From Thioalkalivibrio versutus (lineage in GTDB: Bacteria; Pseudomonadota; Gammaproteobacteria; Ectothiorhodospirales; Ectothiorhodospiraceae), in assembly GCF_001999325.1 (NCBI RefSeq), contig NZ_MVAR01000019.1, positions 31,933-95,932 on the forward strand: a stretch of 64,000 nucleotides of DNA. Direction: 5' to 3'. Within the stretch, counting starts at the first letter, position 1; each line of letters begins with the position of its first letter. This document shows positions 50,474-62,890 of the stretch, piece after piece. Under the pieces are notes generated by a model that made no database searches, was not told where the DNA came from, and worked only from the letters and a program-made list of their open reading frames with translations. The position numbers and the translations under genes are program-made.

Positions 50474-51847
50474 GTGTCAGCCAATGCCCTGTGGACAGCC
50501 TGTCTGGATCGCCTGCAGGGGAAGGTCAGCGAACAGCAACTCAACACCTGGCTGCGGCCGCTTCATGCCGAAGAGTCCGAAGGCGGGCTGCGACTGCTCG
50601 CGCCGAACCAGTTTGTGTTCGAGCACGTGCGCGATCACCTGCTGGAATCGATCGAGCAGACCGTGGGCGAGCTGCAGCCGGTGGGCGAGCAGGACGGGCG
50701 CCGCGTGCGACTCGGGATTGGCGGTGCGCAGATTCCGGTCCCGCCGACCCCCAGTGGTCGCGAGTCCCGCCACGAACGCGGTGCTGCAGACAAGAGCGCC
50801 AGCACTGCGCCACGCCCCCAAGGGCCCGTGAGTAACCTGAACCCGGCCTTCACCTTCGACAGCTTCGTCGAGGGCAAGTCGAACCAGCTCGCGCGCGCAG
50901 CCAGCCTCCAGGTCGCGGAAAACCCCGGGGTGGCCTACAACCCGTTGTTCATCTATGGCGGGGTCGGGCTCGGCAAGACCCACTTGATGCATGCCATCGG
51001 GCACAGCATCCTGGCCCGGCACCCCGAAGGGCGGATCATCTATCTGCACTCCGAGCGCTTCGTGGCGGACATGATCAAGGCGCTGCAGCACAACGCGATC
51101 GACGAGTTCAAGCAGCACTACCGCTCCGCCGACGCACTGCTGATCGACGACATTCAGTTCTTTGCCGGCAAGGAGCGTTCCCAGGAGGAGTTCTTCCACA
51201 CCTTCAACGCGCTGCTGGAGGGCCAGCAGCAGATCATCCTGACCTCGGATCGCTACCCGAAAGAGGTCGAGGGGCTGGAGGAACGCCTGAAGTCACGCTT
51301 CGGCTGGGGGCTGACGATCGCGATCGAGCCGCCAGAACTGGAGACCCGGGTGGCCATCCTCCAGCGCAAGGCGGAGCAGGCGGGGATCGAGCTCCCGTCC
51401 GAGGTCGCATTCTTCATGGGCAAGCGGATCCGTTCCAACATCCGCGAACTGGAAGGCTCGCTGCGGCGGGTGATCGCCAACGCGCACTTTACCGGGAAAC
51501 CGATCACCGTCGAGTTTGCCAAGGACGCTCTGCGCGACCTTCTCGCGGTACAGAACAAACTGATTACACTGGAGAATATCCAGAAGACGGTCGCGGACTA
51601 CTATCGCGTGAAGGTGGCCGATCTGCTGTCGAGCCGGCGCAGCCGATCGATTGCCCGTCCGCGGCAGATCGCGATGGCCCTGGCAAAGGAACTGACCCAG
51701 CACAGCCTACCGGAGATCGGACAGGCCTTCGGCGGTCGCGATCACACCACGGTAATCCATGCCTGCCGGAAGGTCGCCGAACTCCGCGAGGCGGACGCCA
51801 GCCTGGACGAGGACTACTCGAATCTTCTGCGGACTCTCAGTAGCTGA
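50474..51847 (+). CDS. dnaA: Chromosomal replication initiator DnaA
   Basis: 457 residues from a GTG. Domain I (1-about 85) holds [13 protein letters not shown]; a disordered domain II follows (about 85-125). The AAA+ domain has Walker A GGVGLGKT (162-169) and Walker [10 protein letters not shown]. Domain IV (about 365-457) carries the DnaA-box recognition helix [15 protein letters not shown]. It initiates replication at oriC, the candidate for which follows directly. Confidence 0.97.
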   Translation: MSANALWTACLDRLQGKVSEQQLNTWLRPLHAEESEGGLRLLAPNQFVFEHVRDHLLESIEQTVGELQPVGEQDGRRVRLGIGGAQIPVPPTPSGRESRHERGAADKSASTAPRPQGPVSNLNPAFTFDSFVEGKSNQLARAASLQVAENPGVAYNPLFIYGGVGLGKTHLMHAIGHSILARHPEGRIIYLHSERFVADMIKALQHNAIDEFKQHYRSADALLIDDIQFFAGKERSQEEFFHTFNALLEGQQQIILTSDRYPKEVEGLEERLKSRFGWGLTIAIEPPELETRVAILQRKAEQAGIELPSEVAFFMGKRIRSNIRELEGSLRRVIANAHFTGKPITVEFAKDALRDLLAVQNKLITLENIQKTVADYYRVKVADLLSSRRSRSIARPRQIAMALAKELTQHSLPEIGQAFGGRDHTTVIHACRKVAELREADASLDEDYSNLLRTLSS

Positions 51848-52089
51848 AGTGGCTGTCCAATGGTCGGCAAAGCTGTGGATAAGCTGGGTGCAACTGCGGT
51901 ATGGAAAGGTGGAAAACGCGGACCGCGAAACTGTCCACAGGTTGGGAACAGGCTTCACAGAGGTTCGCGAGAGCCAAAAAGTGTCGACAAATAACTGAAT
52001 TTAAAAAGAAATCTGGGTTTCCTGCACAGGTCGACGTGCCCCTTATTACTACTATTTAAATATCTAAACACTAGATACAGGACATCGCC
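51848..52089. other. Candidate replication origin in the dnaA-dnaN spacer
   Basis: 242 bases. It has one perfect DnaA box, TGTGGATAA at 51874-51882 (inverse of TTATCCACA), and degenerate ones at 51931 (CTGTCCACA) and 51982 (TGTCGACAA). An AT-rich stretch follows at about 51988-52080 (AATTTAAAAAG, TATTTAAATATCTAAACAC), suitable for unwinding. It lies in the conserved rpmH-dnaA-dnaN-recF-gyrB context. Only one box is perfect, so the call rests mainly on position. Confidence 0.6.
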
Positions 52090-53193
52090 ATGGAACTGTC
52101 TTTCAATCGCGAGACGATGACCGAAGCGCTGCAACGGATTGTGGGCGCGGCCGAAAAACGATTGACGATGCCGATCCTCGGAAATGTGCGTCTGCGACCG
52201 GATGACAACGGCGCGATCCGGATGGATACCACCGATCTCGAACTCGCCTGGCAGGCAGGTGCGGAAGGCACCATCCCGGGCGAATGCGATGTCACCGTAT
52301 CGGTGCGCAAGCTGTTGGACGTCGTGAAGGCGGCCCCAGGGGACAGCGAGATTCGGGCTCGGGTGGAAGGCGAACGCATGACCGTGGGATTCGCCGGTTC
52401 GCGCTTCAGCCTGGCGACCCTGCCCGGCGCGGACTTCCCCGACTGGGAGGCGCGAGGGTCGGAGGTCGTGCTCGATGTACCCCAGAACCGGCTGCGACGT
52501 CTGCTGGAAGCGACGATGTTTTCGATGGCGCAGCAGGACGTGCGTTACTACCTCCAGGGTTTGCTCTTGGTAGCCAGCGGGACCAGTCTGCGGGCGGTCG
52601 CGACGGACGGGCATCGCTTGGCGCTGGCCGAGGTGGAACTCGAGCACCCGGTCGAGGGCCGGGTTGAACGCATTGTCCCGCGCAAGGCCGTGGCGGAGTT
52701 GCGACGAAATCTGGCCGACGACGAATCGACGGTCCGGATCGGCTTCGGGGAAGACCAGGTCGTATTCGAACTGGGCAAAGCGGTCCTGCGCAGCAAGGTG
52801 ATCGAGGGGCGCTTCCCGGACTACGAACGGGTCATCCCCTCGGATCTTCCCTCCACGTTGCGGGTCGACCGGGAAGTTCTGAAACAGGCGTTGGGCCGGG
52901 TGGCGATTGTGGCGAGTGACAAGTATCGCGGCGTACGCATGGCCCTGGGGAAGAACGGTTGCCAGGTGATGACCCACAACGCCGATCGTGAAGAGGCCCA
53001 GGAGTCGGTCGAGGCGGAGTACGACGGGGGGCCAATGGAGATCGGGTTCAACCTTGGGTACCTGGCGGACGTGCTGAATGTCCTGGAGACCGAGCAGGTT
53101 CGCATCGGGCTGCGTGACGGGAACTCGTCGATCCTGATTCAGGCGGAACCACCGGGCGGGGCGCGCTACGTGGTGATGCCGATGCGCCTGTAG
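52090..53193 (+). CDS. dnaN: DNA polymerase III beta sliding clamp
   Basis: 367 residues, three similar domains forming half of the clamp ring. Hallmarks are the N terminus MELSFNRETM, GSRFSLATLPGADFP, RYYLQGLLL and the C-terminal RYVVMPMRL that shapes the partner-binding pocket. It tethers Pol III to DNA. recF follows after 13 bases. Confidence 0.96.
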   Translation: MELSFNRETMTEALQRIVGAAEKRLTMPILGNVRLRPDDNGAIRMDTTDLELAWQAGAEGTIPGECDVTVSVRKLLDVVKAAPGDSEIRARVEGERMTVGFAGSRFSLATLPGADFPDWEARGSEVVLDVPQNRLRRLLEATMFSMAQQDVRYYLQGLLLVASGTSLRAVATDGHRLALAEVELEHPVEGRVERIVPRKAVAELRRNLADDESTVRIGFGEDQVVFELGKAVLRSKVIEGRFPDYERVIPSDLPSTLRVDREVLKQALGRVAIVASDKYRGVRMALGKNGCQVMTHNADREEAQESVEAEYDGGPMEIGFNLGYLADVLNVLETEQVRIGLRDGNSSILIQAEPPGGARYVVMPMRL

Positions 53194-53206
53194 TTCCGGG
53201 GTCTGC

Positions 53207-54289
53207 GTGCTGGAGTCGCTGTGGTGGCAGGGGGTCCGCAACCTTGAGGAACAGGCCTTGACGTTGGGGCCGGGAATCAACCGGCTGGTCGGGCCGAATG
53301 GTGCAGGGAAAACCTCCATTCTCGAAGCAGTGCATATCCTCGCGGCTGGGCGCTCGTTCCGTACTCAGCAATTACGTCGTGTTGGGCGGAGCGGAGCCGA
53401 AGGGTTGTGGATTGGGGCAGTGGTGAAGGATCCGGCCGGGGGCTCCCATCGGCTGGGGATTAGCTGGGATGGTACTCGCCGGTCGCGGCTTGATGGCCGC
53501 TGGATGGAAGGCCACGCGGCGGTGGCCGAGTGGTTGCCGGCGCGTACGCTGCATGCGGGCTCCTTCGAATTGTTGACGGGTGGACCGGAAGAGCGCAGGC
53601 GCTTGCTGGACTGGGGGTGCTTCCATGCGATCCCGGGGTACCGGGGCCAGTGGCAGCGCTGGAAGCGGGCCCATGACCAACGTAATGCCGCCTTGCGCGT
53701 GGGGGACCGCGCGGGGGCTCGCGAGTTTGAGCGACCCTGGCTGGAATTCGGCGAGGCGATCAGTGACGCGCGGCGTCGTTACGTGGAGTCCTGGCAGGCG
53801 GCGACTATGGAGGCCGCCCGGCAGTTCGGATTCGGCGAGCGGTTAGCCGATTTGAACTTGAATCCGCGGATGGGCTGGGACCGGGAAAGGAGCCTGAGCG
53901 AGGCGCTGGAGCGTAGTCGGGAGGGCGACGAAGAACGGGGCTTCGCGCAGGCGGGGCCGCAGCGGGCCGACATTGATTTGCGGCTATCGGGTCGTCTCGC
54001 CGCCGAGGCCTCCCGGGGCGAACAAAAGCGATTGGTTACGGCTCTCGTGGGCGGGCAGGCATGGATGCTCGAGGCCGAGACCGGGCGGGCGCCGGTGATG
54101 TTGCTGGACGATGTAGTGTCGGAGCTGGATCGCGAGGCAGTGGAGGGGTTGATGTCCGGGTTGTGTGCGTCGGGCTGGCAGATCCTGGTGACCGCTGTGG
54201 GGGATGATATCCCTGGGCTGGCAGGGGATACCGCAGGGCAATTGTTCCACGTGAAACATGGTCGCGTAACCCCCGAACCCCCAGCCTGA
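53207..54289 (+). CDS. recF: DNA replication and repair protein RecF
   Basis: 360 residues from a GTG. SMC-like ATPase with Walker A GPNGAGKTS (29-37), signature LSGRLAAEASRGEQKRLV near 265-280, and Walker B APVMLLDDVVSELD. It loads RecA at gaps with RecO and RecR. Its final codons (QLFHVKHG) contain a perfect parS site, so this coding end serves two functions. Confidence 0.94.
   Translation: MLESLWWQGVRNLEEQALTLGPGINRLVGPNGAGKTSILEAVHILAAGRSFRTQQLRRVGRSGAEGLWIGAVVKDPAGGSHRLGISWDGTRRSRLDGRWMEGHAAVAEWLPARTLHAGSFELLTGGPEERRRLLDWGCFHAIPGYRGQWQRWKRAHDQRNAALRVGDRAGAREFERPWLEFGEAISDARRRYVESWQAATMEAARQFGFGERLADLNLNPRMGWDRERSLSEALERSREGDEERGFAQAGPQRADIDLRLSGRLAAEASRGEQKRLVTALVGGQAWMLEAETGRAPVMLLDDVVSELDREAVEGLMSGLCASGWQILVTAVGDDIPGLAGDTAGQLFHVKHGRVTPEPPA
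54243..54258. promoter_or_regulatory. parS centromere site inside recF
   Basis: TGTTCCACGTGAAACA is a perfect match to the 16-bp parS consensus bound by chromosomal ParB. It lies in the last 16 codons of recF, about 2.2 kb from the candidate origin and about 11 kb from parB. No other perfect copy was seen in the window. Confidence 0.88.
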
Positions 54290-54364
54290 TGCGCCCGGGC
54301 CTTGGGTCTCGTCGCCCTCCTGGACCCCAGTACGTGACCTCACCGGTGCCCCCCGCCTTTGCGC

Positions 54365-54370
54365 TATACT
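54365..54370 (+). promoter_or_regulatory. -10 element of a gyrB promoter
   Basis: TATACT 35 bases before the gyrB ATG, in a 115-base gap. No good -35 hexamer is found at 16-18 bases upstream, a pattern that fits weak, supercoiling-sensitive promoters. Confidence 0.4.
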
Positions 54371-54395
54371 GGCGTGTCTGCAACTGGCCGGATGA

Positions 54396-56834
<2,439 letters not shown>

Positions 56835-56873
56835 CGTACTCGCTGCCACGGTACGACGAATCCCGCCGGCACC

Positions 56874-57392
56874 ATGCAGGTCCTGGCCGCACTCCTGGTC
56901 CTGGTGATTCTGGCGCTGGTCGCGTTTCGCCTGTACACCCATCTTGCGGTCCATGAACGCCGCGTCGTCGCGGCCTGGGATCGACTCGATACCCTGCTCA
57001 CCCAGCGCAATGGCCTGCTGGAGCGGGCTTGTTCCGCGACCCGGGCTGATCCGCCCCTGGACCTGCGGGCGCTCCAACAGCTGGTCCAGGAACAGGAGCG
57101 AGCGCGACGCTGCGGTGATCTTCCTGGTCTGGCCCGGGGCGAACGCGCCATCCGCGCCGAATGGGACCATATACGAACACAAATCCTTGATAAATATAAC
57201 AATTTGTCGGTTTCGCCCGATCGACTGCCCCCTCGCGTAGCGGCACTGGACCAAGCAATTACGGAGGCCCTCGGCCGCTACAATGCTGCTGTGGATGCCT
57301 ATGCCGGGCTGCGCTGCCAGTGGGCCTACGGACTCCTCGCCCGCCTCGCTGGCCATGCCGTCTTTCACCCCGTTCGCCCGCCGAGCCCGTAA
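56874..57392 (+). CDS. LemA-like membrane-anchored protein
   Basis: 172 residues. An N-terminal membrane helix (about 3-20) is followed by a helical domain. It shows VHERRVVAAWDRLDTLLTQRNGLL and, near the end, EALGRYNAAVDAYAG, corresponding to the helix pattern and YN..V..YN signature of LemA proteins. LemA function is not well defined. The usual long second YN region and NxxPG motif are shortened, so it is a divergent member. It lies 39 bases after gyrB. Confidence 0.6.
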   Translation: MQVLAALLVLVILALVAFRLYTHLAVHERRVVAAWDRLDTLLTQRNGLLERACSATRADPPLDLRALQQLVQEQERARRCGDLPGLARGERAIRAEWDHIRTQILDKYNNLSVSPDRLPPRVAALDQAITEALGRYNAAVDAYAGLRCQWAYGLLARLAGHAVFHPVRPPSP

Positions 57393-57485
57393 GCTTCGCC
57401 CCGACGACCCCGTTGCCGGGAACACCCTGCCGGGCTTTCTGTCCGAATGGCATAATCCACTGCTGGCCCGACCCCTGGAGATACC

Positions 57486-59537
57486 GTGTCCAACCCCTTG
57501 CTGCAGACCGACCGGCTGCCCGCCTTTCGTGCCATCGAGCCCCAACATGTCCTGCCCGCGGTGGAAACCGTCCTGGTGGAGAATCGCGCGGAGATTGATC
57601 GGCTGGTCGCGGCCGCCGGGGATCAACCAACCTGGGCCACGCTGATCCAGCCGTTGCAGGCGCTGGACACGCGCCTGGATGCCGTCTGGTCTCCGGTGGG
57701 TCACCTCAATGCGGTCATGAACGGTCCCGAGATTCGCGAGGCATACAACGCCAGCCTTCCCCTGTTGTCGGATTACGGCAGTTGGGTCTCGCAGCATCAG
57801 GGCCTGTACCGGGCGGTCCGTCGCCTGGCAGACAGTGAAGAGTACGCGCAGCTTTCGCCCCAGCGGCGCAAGGTGCTGGATGACATGCTGCGTGATTTCC
57901 ATCTGAGCGGCGTCAATCTCCCCGAGGCCGAGCGCGAACGCCTGCGCGCCATCAACGCCCGCCTTTCGGAGCTGACTGCACGTTTCGAAGAGAACGTGCT
58001 GGACGCCACTCAGGCCTGGACCTGGCAGACCGATGATGCGGCCGCGCTCGCCGGCATCTCCGAGTCCGATCGGGCCATGCTCGCGCAGAACGCTCGCGAT
58101 CACGACCAGACGGGCTTTGTCGTGACCCTGGATATCCCCAGTTACCTCGCAGTCATGACCCACGCCGAGGATCGCGACCTGCGTTACCGTGTCTACGAGG
58201 CCTTCACGACGCGTGCGTCTGACCTCGGGCCCGGCGCCGGCAATCACGACAACAGCGAGATCATGGTCGAGATCCTCCAGTTGCGGGAGGAGAAGGCGCA
58301 TCTAACGGGCTTTCGCCACTACGCCGAGCGCTCGCTCGCGACCAAGATGGCCGATAGCGCCGAGCAGGTCGAAGGCTTCCTCCAGGATCTGGCGCACCGC
58401 GCGCGCCCCCAGGCCCAGCGCGACCTGGACGAGTTGCGCGCCTTTGCCCGCGACGAGCTCGACCTCGGAACCCTGGAGGCCTGGGACATGGCCTTCGCGG
58501 CCGAGAAGATGCGCGAGCGGCGCCTGGGTCTCAGCCAGGAGATGTTGAAGCCCTACTTCCCCGCTGACCGCGCGGTCAGCGGCTTGTTCGGCCTGGTCCA
58601 GCGTCTGTTCCAGGTCCGCTTCGAGCCCGACGACAGCATCGAGACCTGGCACGACGACGTCCGGTTTTATCGCATCTTTGACGCGAATGGCACCGAACGC
58701 GCTGGCTTTTACTTCGATCTCTACGCCCGCAAGAACAAGCGCGGCGGCGCCTGGATGGATGTCTGCCGCAACCGTTTCATCTCCGAGGACCGCGCCCAGC
58801 TGCCGGTCGCCTACATGACCTGCAACTCCACCCCGCCGGTGGACGGCAAGGCGGCCCTTTTCACTCATGACGAAGTGATTACGCTGTTCCATGAGTTCGG
58901 TCACGGCCTGCATCACATGCTGACCCGGGTGGACGAACCCGACATCGCCGGCATCAACGGCGTGGAATGGGATGCGGTCGAACTGCCCAGCCAGTTCATG
59001 GAGAACTGGTGCTGGGAACGCGAGGCGCTGGATCTGTTCGCGCGCCACCACGAGACCGGCGAGGCGATGCCCGAGGACCTGTTCCAGCGCCTGCAGGGGA
59101 CGCGCCATTTCCACGCGGCGTTACAGCTATTGCGCCAGGTCGAGTTCTCCCTCTTCGACATGCGCTTGCATGCCGGGCCCGCCCCTGCGCAGGCCGCGGA
59201 CATCCAGCGGCTCCTGGAGACCGTGCGTCAGGAGATCGCGGTGGTCCATCCGCCGGCGTTCAATCGCTTCGCCCACGGCTTCGGCCACATCTTCGCTGGC
59301 GGCTATGCCGCGGGGTACTACAGCTACAAGTGGGCCGAGGTCCTGTCGGCTGACGCATTCGGGCGCTTCGAAGAGGAAGGTCTGTTTTCGTCCGAAGTGG
59401 GGGCGGCCTACCTGCGCGAGATTCTCGAGGCCGGAGCCTCGCGCCCGGCCGCGGATTCCTTCCGTGCCTTCCGCGGGCGCGATCCGCAGATCGACGCCCT
59501 GTTGCGTCATAGCGGCCTGGAGGAGAAAGCCGCGTGA
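57486..59537 (+). CDS. prlC: Oligopeptidase A (M3 family)
   Basis: 683 residues from a GTG. The zinc motif HEFGH is at 469-473, followed by the third ligand region (GINGVEWDAVELPSQFMENW). HxFAGGYAAGYYSYKWAEVL near the C terminus is the M3 substrate-binding region. It degrades signal peptides and other short peptides in the cytoplasm. It overlaps the downstream exonuclease III gene by 4 bases. Confidence 0.95.
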   Translation: MSNPLLQTDRLPAFRAIEPQHVLPAVETVLVENRAEIDRLVAAAGDQPTWATLIQPLQALDTRLDAVWSPVGHLNAVMNGPEIREAYNASLPLLSDYGSWVSQHQGLYRAVRRLADSEEYAQLSPQRRKVLDDMLRDFHLSGVNLPEAERERLRAINARLSELTARFEENVLDATQAWTWQTDDAAALAGISESDRAMLAQNARDHDQTGFVVTLDIPSYLAVMTHAEDRDLRYRVYEAFTTRASDLGPGAGNHDNSEIMVEILQLREEKAHLTGFRHYAERSLATKMADSAEQVEGFLQDLAHRARPQAQRDLDELRAFARDELDLGTLEAWDMAFAAEKMRERRLGLSQEMLKPYFPADRAVSGLFGLVQRLFQVRFEPDDSIETWHDDVRFYRIFDANGTERAGFYFDLYARKNKRGGAWMDVCRNRFISEDRAQLPVAYMTCNSTPPVDGKAALFTHDEVITLFHEFGHGLHHMLTRVDEPDIAGINGVEWDAVELPSQFMENWCWEREALDLFARHHETGEAMPEDLFQRLQGTRHFHAALQLLRQVEFSLFDMRLHAGPAPAQAADIQRLLETVRQEIAVVHPPAFNRFAHGFGHIFAGGYAAGYYSYKWAEVLSADAFGRFEEEGLFSSEVGAAYLREILEAGASRPAADSFRAFRGRDPQIDALLRHSGLEEKAA

Positions 59538-60301
59538 AGATCGCCAGCTGGAACGTCAATTCGCTCAAGGTGCGTCTGCCGCAGGTCCTCGATTGGCTGG
59601 GGAGCTCGCGGACCGACGTCCTGGCCCTGCAGGAGACCAAGCTGACCGACGAGAACTTTCCGGCCGCGGCCATCCGTGATGCGGGCTATCAGGTCGTGTT
59701 CTCCGGGCAGAAGACCTACAACGGCGTGGCCATCATCTCCCGCACCGAGGCCACCGACGTGGTCACCGACCCGGCCGGGCTCGAGGACGCCCAGCGCCGT
59801 ATCCTCGCCGCCACCATCGGCGAGGTTCGCGTGGTCAACCTGTATGTAGTGAACGGCGAGAACGTCGGTACCGAGAAATACGCCTACAAGCTGGACTGGC
59901 TGGCGCGGCTGCACGCCTGGCTGGCCGACGAGATTGCGCAGCACCCGAATCTCGTGGTCCTCGGTGACTTCAACATCGCCCCGGATGATCGCGACGTGCA
60001 CGACCCCGAGGCCTGGCACGAGCGCATCCTTTGCTCCACGCCGGAACGCGAGGCCCTGGCCGCGCTTACCGATCTCGGCCTCACGGATACCTTCCGCGCC
60101 TTCGAGCAGCCCGCGGAGGAGTATTCCTGGTTCGATTATCGAGCTGCGTCCTTCCGTCGCAATCGGGGTCTGCGCATCGACCTGGTCCTCGCCAGCGCTC
60201 CCTTGCAGGCCCGTCTGCAGGCCGCGGGCATCGACCGCGAACCGCGTGCCTGGGAGCGTCCGTCCGACCATGCCCCGGTCTGGGCGGAATTCTCCGCCTA
60301 A
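59534..60301 (+). CDS. xthA: Exodeoxyribonuclease III
   Basis: 255 residues from a GTG overlapping the prlC stop. It starts MKIASWNVNSLKVRLPQVLDWL and has LQETKL, GDFNIAPDDRDVHDP and the catalytic SDHAPVWAEF. This is the classical XthA type, distinct from the copy at 9026-9799. It acts on abasic sites and 3' ends in DNA repair. Confidence 0.93.
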   Translation: MKIASWNVNSLKVRLPQVLDWLGSSRTDVLALQETKLTDENFPAAAIRDAGYQVVFSGQKTYNGVAIISRTEATDVVTDPAGLEDAQRRILAATIGEVRVVNLYVVNGENVGTEKYAYKLDWLARLHAWLADEIAQHPNLVVLGDFNIAPDDRDVHDPEAWHERILCSTPEREALAALTDLGLTDTFRAFEQPAEEYSWFDYRAASFRRNRGLRIDLVLASAPLQARLQAAGIDREPRAWERPSDHAPVWAEFSA

Positions 60302-60346
60302 CCGTGGCCCGGGTCGCACCAACCGGCAATTCCCGAGGGAGACCCC

Positions 60347-61810
60347 GTGAAGTACAAGGATCTGCGCGATTTCATTGATGGCCTCGAACAGCGCGGCGAG
60401 CTGCGCCGCATCACCCGCGAGGTGGACCCGAACCTGGAGATGACCGAGATCGCCGACCGCGTCCTGCGCGCCGGCGGCCCGGCCCTGTTGTTCGAAAACC
60501 CTACCGGCTCCGACATCCCGGTGCTCGCCAACCTGTTTGGTACTCCGGAGCGGGTGGCCATGGGCATGGGCGAGGACTCTGTCGAAGCCCTGCGCGAGGT
60601 CGGGCGCCTGCTTGCCTTCCTGAAGCAGCCGGATCCGCCCAAGGGGCTCAAGGCGGCCTGGGAACAGCTGCCGATCTTTCGCAAGGTGCTGGACATGGCG
60701 CCCAAGAAGATCCGCGGGGCGCCCTGTCAGCGCCATGTAATAGAAGGCGATGCGGTTGATCTCGACCAACTCCCGGTCCAGACCTGCTGGCCGGAAGACG
60801 CCGGCCCCCTGATTACCTGGGGCCTGGTGGTCACCCGTGGCCCGGAGAAGTCGCGTCAGAACCTCGGGATCTATCGCCAGCAGGTGATTGGGCGCAATCG
60901 CGTGATCATGCGCTGGCTGTCCCATCGCGGCGGGGCCCTCGATTTTCGCGACTGGTGCCAGGCCCACCCCGGCGAGCCGTTTCCCATCGCGGTCGCCCTG
61001 GGTGCCGATCCGGCCACCATCCTCGGCGCAGTGACCCCGGTGCCGGACACCCTGTCCGAATATGCCTTCGCCGGGCTGCTGCGTGGCAGTCGAACCGAGG
61101 TCACCCGCTGCATCGGTTCCGGCCTGGAGGTCCCGGCCTCCGCCGAGTTCGTGCTCGAGGGGCACATCCACCCGGGGGATACTGCGCCGGAAGGCCCGTT
61201 CGGGGACCACACGGGTTACTACAACGAGGTGGACGACTTCCCGGTCTTCACCATCGACCGCATCACCCATCGCGATCAGCCGATCTACCATTCCACCTAC
61301 ACCGGGCGCCCGCCGGACGAGCCCGCCGTGCTCGGGGTGGCCCTGAACGAGGTGTTCATTCCCATCCTGCAGAAGCAGTTCCCGGAGATCGTGGACTTCT
61401 ACCTGCCGCCCGAGGGTTGTTCCTACCGTCTGGCCGTCGTCTCCATGCGCAAGCAGTATCCGGGGCACGCCAAGCGCGTGATGATGGGGGTGTGGTCCTT
61501 CCTGCGTCAGTTCATGTATACCAAGTTCGTGATCGTGGTCGACGACGACGTGGATACCCGCGACTGGAAAGACGTGATCTGGGCCATCACCACCCGCATG
61601 GACCCGGCCCGCGACACCACCCTGGTGGAAAACACCCCGATCGACTATCTCGATTTCGCTTCCCCAGTCTCCGGACTGGGCTCGAAGATGGGCATGGACG
61701 CGACCTCCAAATGGCCGGGCGAGACCGATCGCGAGTGGGGCCGGCCGATCGCCATGGACGAGGCGGTCAAGCGCCGCGTGGACGAGATCTGGGATGAACT
61801 GGGGATATGA
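60347..61810 (+). CDS. ubiD: UbiD family prenylated-FMN decarboxylase
   Basis: 487 residues from a GTG with a GAGGGAG site. It starts [21 protein letters not shown] and has the [22 protein letters not shown] region that holds the catalytic Glu and metal/prFMN ligands, and ends [11 protein letters not shown]. It decarboxylates 4-hydroxy-3-polyprenylbenzoate in ubiquinone synthesis. The flavin prenyltransferase ubiX is not adjacent. Confidence 0.95.
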   Translation: MKYKDLRDFIDGLEQRGELRRITREVDPNLEMTEIADRVLRAGGPALLFENPTGSDIPVLANLFGTPERVAMGMGEDSVEALREVGRLLAFLKQPDPPKGLKAAWEQLPIFRKVLDMAPKKIRGAPCQRHVIEGDAVDLDQLPVQTCWPEDAGPLITWGLVVTRGPEKSRQNLGIYRQQVIGRNRVIMRWLSHRGGALDFRDWCQAHPGEPFPIAVALGADPATILGAVTPVPDTLSEYAFAGLLRGSRTEVTRCIGSGLEVPASAEFVLEGHIHPGDTAPEGPFGDHTGYYNEVDDFPVFTIDRITHRDQPIYHSTYTGRPPDEPAVLGVALNEVFIPILQKQFPEIVDFYLPPEGCSYRLAVVSMRKQYPGHAKRVMMGVWSFLRQFMYTKFVIVVDDDVDTRDWKDVIWAITTRMDPARDTTLVENTPIDYLDFASPVSGLGSKMGMDATSKWPGETDREWGRPIAMDEAVKRRVDEIWDELGI

Positions 61811-61813
61811 GGC

Positions 61814-62800
61814 GTGACGCGCCGCCGAATCCCGGGCGCGGTCGGGCTCCTGGCTGTACTGCTGCTGGCCTTGACCGCCTGTGCGGCCGCCCCGGAGCGT
61901 GAAACCGTGCGCGCGGCGGGGACCCCAGTGAAGGAAGCCCCTGCGCACGCAGCGATTGCCCCCGATCGCGTCCGCCGCTGGTCGGCCGCAGAACCCGTCG
62001 CCGTGGTGATCGCCCTGCACAGCTTCCGCGATCACGCCGGTGCCTATGAAGCCCTGGGCCCCTGGCTGGCCGATCGCGGCTACAGTGTCCAGGCGCTGGA
62101 TCAGCGCGGCCATGGCACGAGCGAGCCGCACGGCCGCTGGCCGGGTGCCGAACCCCTGATCAGCGACGTGGCTACAATGGTCCGCGCGGTGCAAGCGGAG
62201 TACCCCGGGCGACCGGTTTTCCTGCTGGGCGAGAGTATGGGCGGATCCGCCGCGCTAGCGAGCCTCGCCACTCATCCGGAACTGGAGGTCGCCGGGGTTA
62301 TGGCCATTGCCCCGGGCCTGCGTGGCGGGATCCCCGCTCGGGGTTTCTGGGATGCCGCCGTGCGTACCAGCGAGGTCCTCGCCGGCGGGCTCACGCTGAC
62401 CATCGACCCCGACTACTCCGACAGCCTCGCGCCCGCCGCGGTCGAACGCTTCTCCACGGATCCGCGCATCATTCGCCGCGTGCGCATGGATACCTATGCC
62501 GGCGTGGTCTGGCTGGCCCAGTACGCTACGGATCATATCGGCCACGTCACAGCCCCGGTGGTGTACCTGTGGGGCGAGCAGGACGGGACGATCCAGCGCG
62601 AGTCGGTCTACATGGCCGCCCGTGCCCATCCACAGGGCCAGGCCGAGGTCTGGACCGACGCTGACTGGCCGCATCTCATTCTGCACGCCCCCGACTGGCA
62701 GACCACGGCCACCCGCCTAGTCGACTGGATGCAGCGGGTTACGACCGATCCGGCGGGCTCGCCTGCGGTATTGGCTCCCAACCCCCGCCACGACCCGTAG
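61814..62800 (+). CDS. Lipoprotein alpha/beta hydrolase (monoacylglycerol-lipase-like)
   Basis: 328 residues. Signal peptide with lipobox LTAC (lipidated C23). The hydrolase domain has the oxyanion region ALHSFRDHAGAYE, DQRGHGTS and the nucleophile Ser in GESMGG. The Asp/His partners are expected in WGEQDGTI and ADWPHLIL. It resembles lysophospholipase/monoacylglycerol lipase enzymes, tethered in the envelope. The start is a GTG 3 bases after ubiD. Confidence 0.82.
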   Translation: MTRRRIPGAVGLLAVLLLALTACAAAPERETVRAAGTPVKEAPAHAAIAPDRVRRWSAAEPVAVVIALHSFRDHAGAYEALGPWLADRGYSVQALDQRGHGTSEPHGRWPGAEPLISDVATMVRAVQAEYPGRPVFLLGESMGGSAALASLATHPELEVAGVMAIAPGLRGGIPARGFWDAAVRTSEVLAGGLTLTIDPDYSDSLAPAAVERFSTDPRIIRRVRMDTYAGVVWLAQYATDHIGHVTAPVVYLWGEQDGTIQRESVYMAARAHPQGQAEVWTDADWPHLILHAPDWQTTATRLVDWMQRVTTDPAGSPAVLAPNPRHDP

Positions 62801-62890
62801 CCGAGGCCGCCGACCCGGTCGGACTGCGGTTGCTTGCGTTCGGGGCGGCAGCGGCGAGAATAACGGCCTTTCCGCGACCGAGGGTTTCCG

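Noticed and set aside
59507..62194. 895-codon frame opposite xthA and ubiD
   Set aside because: It is antisense to two well-recognised genes and its composition (Gly/Arg/His/Gln-rich) is that of a GC-rich shadow frame.
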